Shown here piece by piece: positions 12,842 to 21,713 of a stretch of 64,000 nt of DNA. Numbering within the stretch: the first letter of the stretch is position 1; every line of letters starts with the position of its first letter. This stretch comes from Megalonaias nervosa (Eukaryota > Mollusca > Bivalvia > Unionida > Unionidae). The position numbers and the translations under genes are program-made. Below the pieces are notes generated by a model. It saw only the letters and a list, made by a program, of their open reading frames with translations, was not told the DNA's origin and ran no database searches. The stretch is from positions 24,164-88,163 of the forward strand of contig JAECUM010012877.1 in assembly GCA_016617855.1 (NCBI GenBank), read 5' to 3'.

Positions 12842-13321
12842 ATGACTTCGACACGGCAAGAATCGAGTGAGAGACCCACTGGGAACTCAAATTTTGAACC
12901 ATACCATTTTCCTGTCTTCTTGCCTGACAATTGTAATTGTGTCAGTCGATTGGAAACGTTTCAAAAATGCCCTACGGATATGGAAGGATTACCTACTGCG
13001 AATGTTTTAGCTAGAACAGGATTTGTCTACTTGGGACCTGAGACTGGATTGGGATACGAAGTACAGTGTTTCAATTTTGGTCTGAGGTTGCGTATGGATC
13101 GATGTATCTATAAAGATTCAGCTATTCTGGAACAAACTCGATGGTCTCCGCATTGTCCTTACCTTTCTATGGCCTTTCCACCCATAACACTACGGTTCAG
13201 GTATGACGGTACCTTAGAGAAGGTAGTACCGTTGTCCAGGAAGATAAAAAGGAAGACTTCCAAAACTAGGCATAAAAAAGGAACGAAGTACAAGCTCGAG
13301 ACGTCATTACGACTAGTATAA
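12842..13321 (+). CDS. BIR-domain (IAP-like) protein 1, degenerate zinc site
   Basis: An uninterrupted 159-residue ORF. Residues about 30-110 form a BIR domain: RLETFQKCP at the start, ARTGFVYLGP in the core and RWSPHCPYL at the end. BIR domains of inhibitor-of-apoptosis proteins bind caspases or IAP antagonists and fold around a CCHC zinc site. Here C76 and C105 are present, but the second Cys is F79 and the His is Q98, so zinc binding is doubtful. The C-terminal 45 residues are very basic (KIKRKTSKTRHKKGTK), with no RING finger. The gene starts 15 bases after the polymerase stop and has its own TATA box. It is probably host-derived cargo that could block cell death; function is inference. 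Confidence 0.75.
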   Translation: MTSTRQESSERPTGNSNFEPYHFPVFLPDNCNCVSRLETFQKCPTDMEGLPTANVLARTGFVYLGPETGLGYEVQCFNFGLRLRMDRCIYKDSAILEQTRWSPHCPYLSMAFPPITLRFRYDGTLEKVVPLSRKIKRKTSKTRHKKGTKYKLETSLRLV

Positions 13322-13325
13322 AAAG
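13317..13325 (+). promoter_or_regulatory. TATA box for the second BIR gene
   Basis: TATAAAAAG overlaps the stop of the first BIR gene and lies 55-63 bases before the ATG at 13380. Confidence 0.5.
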
Positions 13326-13379
13326 GGACAACGTCCAATACCGATAGTTCATTGTGACTACCAACACCTAGCGAGAAAG

Positions 13380-14023
13380 ATGAATGCTAACAAACACACC
13401 ACATCATTCAAGCTCGGTGTTTCTCAAGTGGAGTGCGATGCTGTACCATGCGATGCCAGGGATGCCGTATGCTGTAACCTCAGCGATTCAGTACCACATC
13501 CTGGGAAGTTTGCTATGATTTCTACTACCATACGTACCATGGAAAGTGATGATGTGCGTGTCAAACCTGACGGATGCGAAAGCGATGCCACTCGTCATCG
13601 TACACCTTTTCACTTTACTGGTTTTAATGGTGAATGTCATCATGAAACTATGCGGCTACCACCCTACGGATGTCATCGAACCCTGAGCAAACTCCTGAGG
13701 ATTTCACCGTACCCTCATCGAAATGAACCTGTGAAAGACGAATATTCGTTCCCAGTGCGTTCCCAGTGCGATTGCCTGAATACTGCGACTTTGAAAGTCG
13801 ATTCCAAACCTTCCGAGGAAAATGGCCAAAATATCTGGGAGGACCTACCCCTGAAGAATTAGCCAGAGTCGGATTTATCTACTTCGGCGAAGGTGATAAA
13901 GTCAAGTGCTTCAGTTGCGGTGTGTCACTTGACGAGTGGGGGCAGAAAGATTCCGCTTACCTGGAACATGCTCGATGGTCTCCTCACTGTCACTACCTAC
14001 CTTTAGTGGGACCTAGTCAATGA
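13380..14023 (+). pseudogene. BIR-domain (IAP-like) protein 2, frameshifted
   Basis: The frame opens at 13380 with about 125 Cys/His-containing residues I do not recognise. It then shifts frame at about 13770-13800 into a complete BIR domain. The domain has RFQTFRGKWP, then VGFIYFGEGDKVKCFSCGV, then EHARWSPHCHYL. The four zinc ligands are intact: Cys at 13917, Cys at 13926, His at 13977 and Cys at 13988. It ends at a TGA shortly after the domain, with no RING. Compared with BIR protein 1 it has a better-preserved domain but a broken frame. The tandem arrangement suggests duplication within the element. Confidence 0.75.
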
Positions 14024-14034
14024 AGTGGCATACT

Positions 14035-14268
14035 ATGTCGTTTAAGAAACCAACTTGGTTAGGAGTCAAACGTTGGACAACACCTAGACAGGTATTTAAA
14101 CCCCATTTTAAAAATAATATTAAATTATTACCAAACGAATTGCAAGAGAAGATCTACTAGGAAATTTGGCAGGGACTTGCCAGAGCAAAATCTCAACTGG
14201 TGACTGAGGAACTTTTATGTCGAGCAATTCAGAAGAGGAAATTGACAAAAGTCAACAAAAAGGTTTGA
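14035..14268 (+). pseudogene. Small unknown protein with one amber stop
   Basis: The frame of 78 codons starts at ATG 14035, only 12 bases after the BIR-2 stop. It is broken once by TAG at 14158-14160. The product is basic (SFKKPTWLGVKRW near the start, QKRKLTKVNKKV at the end). No family recognised. Short spacing to the previous gene fits a compact viral-type gene array. Confidence 0.4.
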
Positions 14269-14410
14269 TTTCTTTGGATCAAGTCTGCGTTCATCCGATT
14301 ATTCCGCTTTATACCGTTTACATCAGAAGGTTTAATTACCATTCTTGACCGTTACCCTGAATGGTTGTGGTCAGAAATTACTCGCTCCATCACTTTTTCG
14401 CTCTAGGAGG

Positions 14411-14419
14411 TATAAAAAG
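14411..14419 (+). promoter_or_regulatory. TATA-like element before the 14428 gene
   Basis: TATAAAAAG lies only 9 bases before the ATG at 14428. If functional, transcription would begin downstream of that ATG. It may instead mark a later start, or be chance. Confidence 0.3.
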
Positions 14420-14427
14420 TGACTACC

Positions 14428-14904
14428 ATGCCACGTCCTTTATCATTCGTGATACAATGGATTCCGTGGAAGGAAATCAATGACAATATTCAAACGGTGG
14501 AGGATTGCCATCACTTATTACGAGGACTGTGTCCACTGAATTGGGGTCGAAGTGTGGTGTGTGTCTTAGTGACTTCCTTTCTGGGATTTCGTTTACCAGC
14601 CGATTCCTTGTGGACCCTTAACGAACAGTACCTAACACTCAAATAGCATGAAAGTGGTCCCTTTAAATGTACACGAGAGACTAATTCCGTTAAAAGCCTT
14701 GCGCTTTCATCTCGATACTTCTCGACCTCTACGGGAAAAAAGATTCGTCAACTTTTAGGTACTGAAGATGTGTACGACGATGTATGTGTAGCTTGTGACT
14801 TACACCCATACTGGACAAATGTATGTGACTGGAAAATTTTGGGCTTGGAGGCTTGGACAAACGAAGTGGCACACTATGCCCAAGATTTTGTAATCCTGAC
14901 TTGA
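14428..14904 (+). pseudogene. Unknown Trp/Cys-containing protein, split by one stop
   Basis: One frame runs 159 codons from ATG 14428 to TGA 14902-14904 with a single TAG at 14644-14646. The first half has HHLLRGLCPLNWGRSVVC. The second half has KKIRQLLGTEDVYDDVCVA followed by CDLHPYWTNVCDW. No motif lets me assign a function. Codon use and length before and after the stop suggest one former protein of about 158 residues. Confidence 0.4.
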
Positions 14905-15283
14905 AACGTTCAGTGAAAAAATAACTTTTAAACCTGTGTTAGTGACAGTTCCAGAACAAGAACCCGTCACCGAGGAAAACCACTCGCTTCAGGACAGGAC
15001 TGTCATCGATACCCCCGAAAGACCATTTCGCGAGGACACCTGTGTGACTGTACCAAGGAGTGTAGAGACTCTAAGAATATTAAACACAGTCCCTAGGACA
15101 CCACACCTTCGTCGCCAAAAGTGTGTACAGTGACTTGTTTATATTCCACCTTGATCGTTTTGATGTATCTTTAATCCATGTTCTTGACCATTTGGCTTTT
15201 ATGCATTTTTGTCTTTCGTGTTGTTCACTTTTAAAGATTGCAATAATCGTGTCCTGAGAAAAGTATATAAACTCAAGTCTTGT
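14905..15283 (+). other. Spacer with a short Thr/Pro-rich ORF
   Basis: An open frame at 14936-15133 (65 residues, EEP and RTP-rich) could be a remnant. I see no ATG in the correct place and no recognisable domain. A TATATAAA box at 15264-15271 precedes the ATPase region. Confidence 0.3.
15264..15271 (+). promoter_or_regulatory. TATA box upstream of the ATPase gene
   Basis: TATATAAA lies about 13 bases before the first in-region ATG (15284) and about 30 before the ATG at 15301. Confidence 0.4.
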
Positions 15284-15302
15284 ATGTCTTCGTGGCAAAA
15301 AT

Positions 15303-16049
15303 GGCATTCCCTGCACTTCTATCGCTACCTCTACTGTCTCTGCTCCCTCTTCCTCCACTTTCAAAGTCATCAACGAAAACTTAGATCGTGCCAGTTGGGA
15401 GGCTTTGTGTCTTCCGCATCCCTTTAACATATTAATTGCTAGACCCAGCGGTTCAGGCAAAACCAAATTTGTCAAACGTTTGATCGAACATAAACATCAT
15501 TTGATCGATCGTCCACCTCAACGCTTCGTGTGGTGTTACAAAGAGTGGCAATCGGCGTACAGCCTCCTGCGAGAAAGTCAAGGTGATTCCATCGTGTTTG
15601 TAGTAGGCATTCCTGGCGAAGACGACGGGATCGTGTCTGTCCCCAGTCAAACACATCTGGTCATCTTCGACGACATGTTAGGAGAAGACGAAGAAGAAAT
15701 TAAACTGTGGTTTACGCGCAAAGGGCATGATCGTAATACCAGTGGCATTTACATCACCCAAAATTTGCTTCAACAAAGTAAAGCCCATCGCACCATCAGT
15801 CTCAATGTTCATTACGTGGTCTTTTTTAAAAGGCCTAGAGATAAATCCCAAGTGTAAGTCTTAGCCAAACAGTTAGGAACGCCTTGGCTGACCCATGCGT
15901 ACGATGATGCCACTCAAACCCCTCACGCCTATTTACTCGTGGATTTAAAACCCACCACTCCCGATTATTTGCGATTTCGTACCCATCTGTTTCACCGCTG
16001 GTACCAAGACGGAGGGCCTGTCGTGTACACGTCCCCGTCGTCGACTTAA
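15303..16049 (+). pseudogene. Genome-packaging ATPase of Maverick-1 (FtsK/HerA type)
   Basis: This is the ATPase that would pump element DNA into a capsid. The frame ending at 16049 contains the Walker A motif RPSGSGKTKF (about 15441-15470; the usual Gly before the loop is Arg), the Walker B motif HLVIFDDML (about 15654-15680), and then ITQNLLQQ with HRTISLN, which fit the sensor region of this family. One in-frame TAA (15855-15857) separates the last 64 codons, which end in a Tyr/Pro-rich tail. The start is uncertain because the only ATGs nearby (15284, 15301) are in other frames. Walker motifs are intact, so decay is mild here. Confidence 0.85.
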
Positions 16050-16162
16050 CAATAACAACAAAAAAAAAAGTCTATATAAACCTCGGTCACTTTAGTTCTG
16101 TCTCACACAGCGTCAATATTACGTCCCTTCAGTCTCATCTTCAAGTCAAATTCATTAGTGCC
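16050..16162 (+). promoter_or_regulatory. Promoter-like spacer with TATA box
   Basis: An A-rich run is followed by TATATAAA at 16073-16080. A plausible transcription start near 16105 would give a short leader for the next gene. Confidence 0.4.
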
Positions 16163-17029
16163 TTGTACGGCAACAGTCGCGAAAAAGATCCACAGATAAG
16201 TGCTCTTGTCTTAGAAGCTAGTCTCAAAGAAGTCTTACGATGTTTTACGATGACAGCACGTCAATTACTGCAAGGCATCATTCACATTCCACATCAAACC
16301 AAACGCTTTTTTGAGAGAAACAAAGTAACCTTGACGCAACTGTCCGATCCCCGTACCGACACTCAAACCAAAAAGCAAATCATTTTGAAACCTGGAGGTA
16401 GCGGTTCTCCAGGAGGCGTCATCATTCGCTCCCTCTTAAAATGGAATCCCAATGCTCCCAAAGTACTCCCCAAGCAAAAAGCCACTCCCCGACGTACAAA
16501 GAAGAAAAAGAGCAATGGTGTCAAGACCAGGTCACAGCCTCAGAAAAAGAAAAGTCCCCAGCAAACGAAAAAGAAAAAGAAAAGGTCACAGAAAGCAGCT
16601 TCTACCCGCAATAGAGATACTGCAGCCAGGACACAACCTTACATTTGCAAACCACTGCCTGCCGCAACGGTGACCTCGTCTCCAGTAGCCTCAGGTTCTT
16701 CCACTTCTCCGTTGCTGGTGATGCCAGATAAACCCAATTTGACACATGTTCTTCCTAATTTGATGAAACAATGGAAACCAGTGTCTCCAAGAACTTCTTC
16801 TCTAGCGGTGACACCCTCTTCCTCTTTAGCGGCAGTGGCCGCTGCTCACAAAGTACCTGCCCTCAAAATCAAAGTCCAAGATAGATCAGGCATGTTACAG
16901 AGTTTACTGGATTTATCCAAGCAAGAACTGTCCCGATTTAGTCCGTTGCGAACCCCTCAACGTCGAGTGATATCTGCCATCAAGCTGATACGACGAAAAG
17001 ACAATCAGTGGCGATGCATTCCAGTATAA
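16163..17029 (+). CDS. Core-like basic virion protein (288 residues)
   Basis: The frame is open without stops, and reads through from slightly upstream of 16163; no ATG is obvious, so the start is uncertain. Residues 1-95 are a helical domain containing LKEVLRCFTMTARQLLQG and later KKQIILKPGGSGSPGG. Its layout resembles the conserved small protein at 17451-17885, where VLKGTIPL and a K-rich stretch precede VQSGGILPF. The middle (about 100-160) is a Lys/Arg-rich, probably DNA-binding or nuclear-targeting segment. The rest is Ser/Pro-rich. A DNA-condensing core role is inferred from composition and context. Confidence 0.5.
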   Translation: MYGNSREKDPQISALVLEASLKEVLRCFTMTARQLLQGIIHIPHQTKRFFERNKVTLTQLSDPRTDTQTKKQIILKPGGSGSPGGVIIRSLLKWNPNAPKVLPKQKATPRRTKKKKSNGVKTRSQPQKKKSPQQTKKKKKRSQKAASTRNRDTAARTQPYICKPLPAATVTSSPVASGSSTSPLLVMPDKPNLTHVLPNLMKQWKPVSPRTSSLAVTPSSSLAAVAAAHKVPALKIKVQDRSGMLQSLLDLSKQELSRFSPLRTPQRRVISAIKLIRRKDNQWRCIPV

Positions 17030-17033
17030 AAAA
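17025..17033 (+). promoter_or_regulatory. TATA box for the small basic protein gene
   Basis: TATAAAAAA overlaps the stop codon of the preceding gene and lies about 54-62 bases before the ATG at 17087. Confidence 0.45.
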
Positions 17034-17086
17034 CACCTGAGGTAAACGATAGGGATCAGTGTTTTTGTGCTCCTGAACCCCCAAAG

Positions 17087-17323
17087 ATGTCCCCTCAAAG
17101 AAGCGCACACCGTCACCATCGTCGTTCTTCTGTCCATAAAGGTAAAGGAAAAAGATAAGGACAGTCTCGTCGTTTGACCGGACATCCGAAAAACCGCTTA
17201 GCCAAGCATCGACGTCACACTCTGAAAAGGCACACTCGTCGAAAGAAAAAGCGAATCAACCAAAGGGGAGGATTGTTTAGCAATTTTGGGGGAAATGTCG
17301 TCACCTTTTTGACGAAGCGATAG
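17087..17323 (+). pseudogene. Small Arg/Lys/His-rich protein, adenovirus pX/protamine-like
   Basis: A frame of 79 codons from ATG 17087 to TAG 17321 with one in-frame TAA (17156-17158). Almost a third of residues are basic (AHRHHRRSSVHKGKGKR at the start, KRHTRRKKKRINQRGG later), and the tail is short and hydrophobic (GGLFSNFGGNVVTFL). This composition matches small condensing peptides of adenovirus-like virions. A family assignment by similarity is not possible from composition alone. Confidence 0.5.
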
Positions 17324-17378
17324 TCCAAAAAAAGATAAATGGGTGAGTGCCAAGTCATCGACGTCATCGTATTTGTGT

Positions 17379-17385
17379 GTGTGTG

Positions 17386-17430
<45 letters not shown>
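17379..17430. repeat. (GT)n microsatellite inside Maverick-1
   Basis: About 50 bp of GT dinucleotide with one GAGA interruption lies in the short spacer 21 bases upstream of the next gene. It probably expanded after insertion of the element. Confidence 0.9.
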
Positions 17431-17432
<2 letters not shown>

Positions 17433-17450
17433 TGGAGCAAACAAACAAAG

Positions 17451-17885
17451 ATGTCACCTTCCAGAAGCCATTCCTCTTCTACCCCCAAAGGAAAGAAAAG
17501 GAAAGAACTGCCTCCTCGTTTAGCCAAACAATGGGACGGGTTGTCCGTCCTATCCAAAGCTTCTCCACCCATGCGAAAACAACTCATTCAAACCGCCTCC
17601 AAAGACGTCATCGATACCGTGTGCGAATGTTGTCTGAATGTCTTGAAAGGAACGATACCCTTGTGTAAACAACAGAGAGAATGCTTAGCCAAGCATCGAC
17701 ACGTTCTTCGTCAAATAGTTAAGAACAAAATACCCATCCGTCAAAAGAAAAAGATGTTGGTGCAAAGCGGAGGTATTTTGCCCTTTTTGCCAATGCTGTA
17801 ATCACCCTTTCCGAAAGGAGTATTGGGAACATCGATTATGGGACTCACGCAGGGAGCTGCTTCACAAGGAATGGGTCAAAGATAA
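17451..17885 (+). pseudogene. Conserved small Polinton protein (GGxLP type)
   Basis: The frame starts at ATG 17451 and reads through a TAA at 17799-17801 to TAA 17883-17885. The basic N-terminus is followed by LSKASPPMRKQLIQTA, then ECCLNVLKGTIPL, a Lys-rich segment, and QSGGILPFLPML. The part after the stop is Gly/Ala-rich and hydrophobic, as in the C-terminus of related proteins. From general knowledge, proteins of this pattern recur in metazoan Polintons next to the integrase and capsid genes and are thought to be virion components. The stop before the hydrophobic tail may be inactivating. Confidence 0.6.
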
Positions 17886-17951
17886 AAAGGATCAAGAAGA
17901 TAAAGGGGACCTCTGGGTTCCAAACATCTCAGTCGAGACCATTGAAATCCT

Positions 17952-18625
17952 ATGGAAGGACGAAAGCTGGCTTTAGTACCTTACAAACGATGGATGGAAT
18001 ACAATCGTTGGCAAGAACAACGGACCCCACAGGTATCTCCCAATCCTCATTTGACCGAAATGTCCCAGTTACAACACGAATTGCAATCGTTGATGGATCG
18101 CAGCGATTTGTCAGAAACGGAAAACTCGCAACGGTACGGTCAACTGTTGCAACGACTGCAACCAGAAAGCTTTAGACGAAACAGATCTGCCAACGTTGAA
18201 AGATTTTAAAGCCCTGATGAAACATCCATCACCACCACCACCACCCAGCGGACAAGACAGACGCAGCCCCACGAATGCGTGAGGAAGAAGAGGTACGAGA
18301 AGTCTTTCAAACACCGTCAGCAGCTCCCATCCCTAGTAAGATTGTAGCGTCCTTGTTGACCCCTTCCCCTTCGCCCCAACGAGAAGAAATTAAAGCATGG
18401 GTTAAAAAGATGATGTCCACTCTTCCTTCGACAGAAGTCAAAAAGAAAGAAGGAAAACTAGAACTGAAAAAAGAAAAGAAGCCCAAAGCCATCCCATTAC
18501 CACCACCACCACCATCACCACCACTACCCTCAACTTCCACTCCCGTGGCATATCGGACACATGTAAAGCCGTTTCCAAACCACCCTCTCGTCCCATTCAG
18601 AGTAGCAACAGTGAAGAGTGGATAA
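17952..18625 (+). pseudogene. Polinton-conserved unknown protein, frameshifted
   Basis: The first part (17952-18209) has RKLALVPYKRW and the helical motif LQSLMDRSDLSETENSQRYG, a pattern I know from Polinton proteins of unknown function. The frame shifts between about 18205 and 18275. The second part has REEIKAWVKKMM and a Pro-rich run of nine prolines with Ser interruptions. It ends 11 bases before the integrase ATG. It may be a virion or DNA-binding protein; this is uncertain. Confidence 0.5.
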
Positions 18626-18636
18626 CCTATTAAAAA

Positions 18637-19737
18637 ATGGAGAAGGTGTTAACCAGCATTTACTATTATTCATCCCATCCTGCAGGTTACGGAGGAGTTC
18701 AGAAATTGTATCGTGATGCCAAAGCTCGACTCAAAAGTGTCCGTTTACCTCAAGTGCAACGATGGTTACAGGAACAAGCCACGTACACCTTACATAAACC
18801 CATTCGACGAAAATTTTCCATAACTTGCACCCAAGTGGAGGGCATCGATCATCAATGGCATGCCGATTTAGCCGAGGTCTCTCATTTGGCCACGTACAAT
18901 CACGGCTACAAATATTTGTTTTGTGTCATCGACGTCTTTTCCAAATCTGCTTGGGTCGTGCCATTGACTTCCAAATTGAGCACTGAGTTAGTGCGAGCCC
19001 TAAAACTGATGTTGAAACAAAGCGGGCGTCACCCTCTTCGATGGCAAATCGACAAAAACACCGAATTTCTGAACCAAGCTTTCCAAAGAGAATAAAAGGA
19101 ACGTGACATTCATTTTTTCACCACCGAGAATCCCGAAACCAAAGCCAGCATCGTGGAACGTTTTCAACGCACCTTGAAAAAACGCATGTGGAAATATTTT
19201 ACACATCAACACACTCTCAAGTACATCGACGTCTTAGCGCACCTGGTCCAAGCTTACAACCAATCTTACCATCGGAGCATCGGACGTGCCCACCAAGAAG
19301 TGACTCCCAACAACGAAGTGACCGTCTTCGAGCGCCTGTTTGGTACGTCCCCGACTGTCCCCAAGAAAGGTGAATTGTTGGCAGCAGGACATTGGGTGCG
19401 CATTGGCCAATCCAAACGCACTTTCGACAAAGGTTACTTACCCAACTGGACCACCGAATTGTTTCGCGTCATTAAGCGAGTGCCTGGCCATCTTCCTGCC
19501 GTCTATAAATTGGAAGACATGAACGGAGAAGTGTTAAAAGGAACGTTTTAGCCGGAGTTACAAAGAGTGACCAAAATGGAAGACGAAGTCTACGACATCG
19601 AAAGCATTCTCGATCGAATAACCCAAAACGTGGGAAAACGTAGTGTCAAAGAAGTCAAAGTACGTTGGAAAGGATATCCTCCCAGTTTTGACTCTTGGAT
19701 CGACGCATCGCAAATCATCGACTATAAAAAGAACTGA
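18637..19737 (+). pseudogene. int: Retroviral-type DDE integrase with chromodomain
   Basis: It integrates the element and makes the 6-bp target duplication. One frame of 367 codons from ATG 18637 is broken by two stops (TAA 19092-19094, TAG 19549-19551). Residues 1-50 match the integrase N-terminal region (SHPAGYGGVQKLY, then YTLHKPIRR). The catalytic core has Asp in WHADLAEV, Asp in QIDKNTEF and Glu in SIVERFQRT. After LPNWTTELF comes the second stop, then a C-terminal chromodomain (VKVRWKGYPPSFDSWI), which usually targets integration to chromatin. All three catalytic acids are present, so only the stops inactivate it. Both stops are single-codon lesions without frameshift, so decay here is recent or slow. 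Confidence 0.92.
19723..19730 (+). promoter_or_regulatory. TATA box at the end of the integrase gene
   Basis: TATAAAAA overlaps the last codons of the integrase frame and lies 13-20 bases before the ATG at 19743. Confidence 0.35.
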
Positions 19738-19742
19738 CTATC

Positions 19743-20645
19743 ATGCCCTTCGACACAGCCTCAGCTACCACAGTGACCACTCCTTCCCCAGTCATTCTGT
19801 GCAAGATCTACAAAAGCAACCCTTGTGGGTGTGGTGTGGAGAATTTGTGCCTAAAACGCAAATCGTCTTTTTCTGCCAAATCTTTGTGGTGTATTGTGTC
19901 ATTGGTGCTGCCATTGCCAATTTGAGTTTGCAACAAGGAGAAAAACAAAACAAAAAAGCAGCTGCATCGGTTACCTTTTTCCCAACTCCAAGACTAAATT
20001 GAAGATCTGTGACTTGTACATTCCTGCAGGCTATTATTTTAGCGGTCAACATCTGGTGAACACGATTGCTAACATGTTCAATGCAATATTTGACAAACTC
20101 TTGGAGACAAAAAAAGAAAGTGTCAAGATCGAATACCATAAAGTGTCTCATCGCTTTCGGATGCATTTTTCTACTGAGGAGAAATTGTTGAGCATTACAT
20201 TTTGTCCTGAATTGTTTGACAGTTTAGGTGGAGACCTCAAGATGATCAAGGGTAACAAAATACCATCAAATACTAACGACTTGATTGTTGCACGGTAGAA
20301 CTGAACCAAGGAATGAATTTGATTTTTGTGTACTCCGATGTGGTGGAGTACAACGTGGTGCAACACACCAAAAAAACCAACACCATACGAGTAAATAAGG
20401 TTACCACAAAAACGGCTCAACCATGGATGAACGTCTTTGATAAGTCACACTGGGACCTGATTATTCAGCGAAGGCGTCTGTCCCTGCCAAAAACTAAATC
20501 CGCAACTAGAACTAAACCACCACCTAAGCCAAACTCTAAAACAAAAATTTACTTATACCTCTATCTCCCCCTTTATTATTCCGCCTCTTGCTTTCTCCCA
20601 AATAACCTACTAACCGACTCCTCTAATTTAACCCTAGCATTCTAA
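19743..20645 (+). pseudogene. Penton (minor capsid)-like protein, broken
   Basis: Three successive open pieces (19743-19925, 19894-20298, 20313-20645) in shifting frames. The middle piece contains CDLYIPAGYYFSGQHLV and later ITFCPELFDSLGG. The third begins FVYSDVVEYNVVQHTK. This succession (aromatic 'PxGYY' segment, a beta-strand stretch, then a 'YSDIVE' segment) is what I expect of the single-jelly-roll penton of Polintons, though the N-terminal part does not match. Downstream of about 20480 the frame becomes Lys/Pro and then Leu/Tyr low complexity. The call is moderate. Confidence 0.5.
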
Positions 20646-20688
20646 CTACTCTCAGCCAAAAGATAACAGCCACCTCATTAGAACAAAG

Positions 20689-20991
20689 TAGTCCGAACAT
20701 CAGGACTAACAGGGTCAGCCACACAAGGCGATTACGTCAACAGATTAGAGACAGCAATAAGGCCCCAAATAGCCAATATAAGGTGGTCAAAAGTCCAATG
20801 ACCATCAGGCCCGCTGCACAAGGCGGCAAAAGAACCTAATCTACGTAATTAATCGGTCCCAAATAATCACTGGTCAACACACTCCAAGACCGATTGGCCC
20901 CAAATAAAAAACACCCAGTAAGACCCGAAAACAATATCTCATATAAGGTGGTCTAAGCCCAGGACTATCAGGGCCAGTCACACAAGGTGAC
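20689..20991. repeat. Three copies of a two-hairpin unit
   Basis: Hairpin 1: TAGTCC/GGACTA (20689-20694, 20703-20708); GGTGGTC/GACCATC (20782-20788, 20800-20806); GGTGGTC/GACTATC (20947-20953, 20963-20969). Each is followed by a short AACAGGG or ATCAGGs-type linker and a second hairpin with an ACAA(G) loop: GCC/GGC (20718, 20727), CCGC/GCGG (20811, 20823), GTCAC/GTGAC (20977-20981, 20987-20991). The stems differ but the order and the loop are kept. The first copy's second stem is only three pairs and weak. Confidence 0.65.
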
Positions 20992-21192
20992 AAAATCACT
21001 AGTAAACAAAATGGCTGTCATCCGAGGTTTCTACCTTCTTAAATCTTAACTTTAACGTAAAAAAAACCCAGCAGAGTTTATGTCCAAATTCTTAGTCCGT
21101 GAAAGACGACCATCGTTTAGACTAACACCTTGAAAACACCGGACACCGCCCTGCGGCTTGGCGCCTCCCTTCCTGGTCTACGACCCCCTTTT

Positions 21193-21545
21193 CCTCGACC
21201 GGACACCAAAACCAATAAGCGTGCAATGCACGCACTAATTCCAAACTCGCTAATAATCAAATACGTGAGTGAGTGATAGTACTACTCCCACTCACCCTAT
21301 GCTAGATCTGGACTGAAAAAACATGAGTGTGTTCTGGGACTATCCCTACTCATGAAAGCCTACCATTCAGGCAGCTTGGAACTTGTTGTACAGCTGCCTG
21401 ACGGCTAAATTAACAGCACTCCTTGAGTGCATTAACGCCTGGGGAATGTGGCACTGATACTATTCCCTAAGGAGTAATTAACATCCTGCGGTGCAGGAAC
21501 TAACTAGTGGCACATGTACTTAATGTACGAACGCCATTATAATTC
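21193..21545. repeat. Hairpin series, copy A
   Basis: Starting from CTCGACCGGACA, ordered stems are: GCGTGC/GCACGC (21219-21233), GTGAGTG/CACTCAC (21265-21295), CATGAGT/ACTCATG (21322-21354, with inner GGGAC..TCCC), CAGGCAGCT/AGCTGCCTG (21368-21400, inside AGCC/GGCT), GCACTC/GAGTGC (21416-21430), GGGAAT/ATTCCC (21442-21467), CCTGC/GCAGG (21485-21497) and GTAC/GTAC (21516-21528). Confidence 0.75.
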
Positions 21546-21713
21546 AATCATAATAATAATCGTCACAGAGTATTACCAAACCAATTCAAATCAACTTTTT
21601 CGGCAATAAATACCGAGACTTTTTCAAAATTCGTGCAAGGCGCAATTTGAAACCAACAACCCTGGAGACTTCCATATGGACCCGCGCCTACCTGCCAACC
21701 TGCATCCGCTCTT

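Noticed and set aside
9640..19737. Alternative genetic code or stop readthrough in Maverick-1, since many genes have single in-frame stops
   Set aside because: All three stop codons are used inside genes as well as at natural ends, and frameshifts also occur (polymerase, BIR-2, 17952 gene). Decay explains this better.
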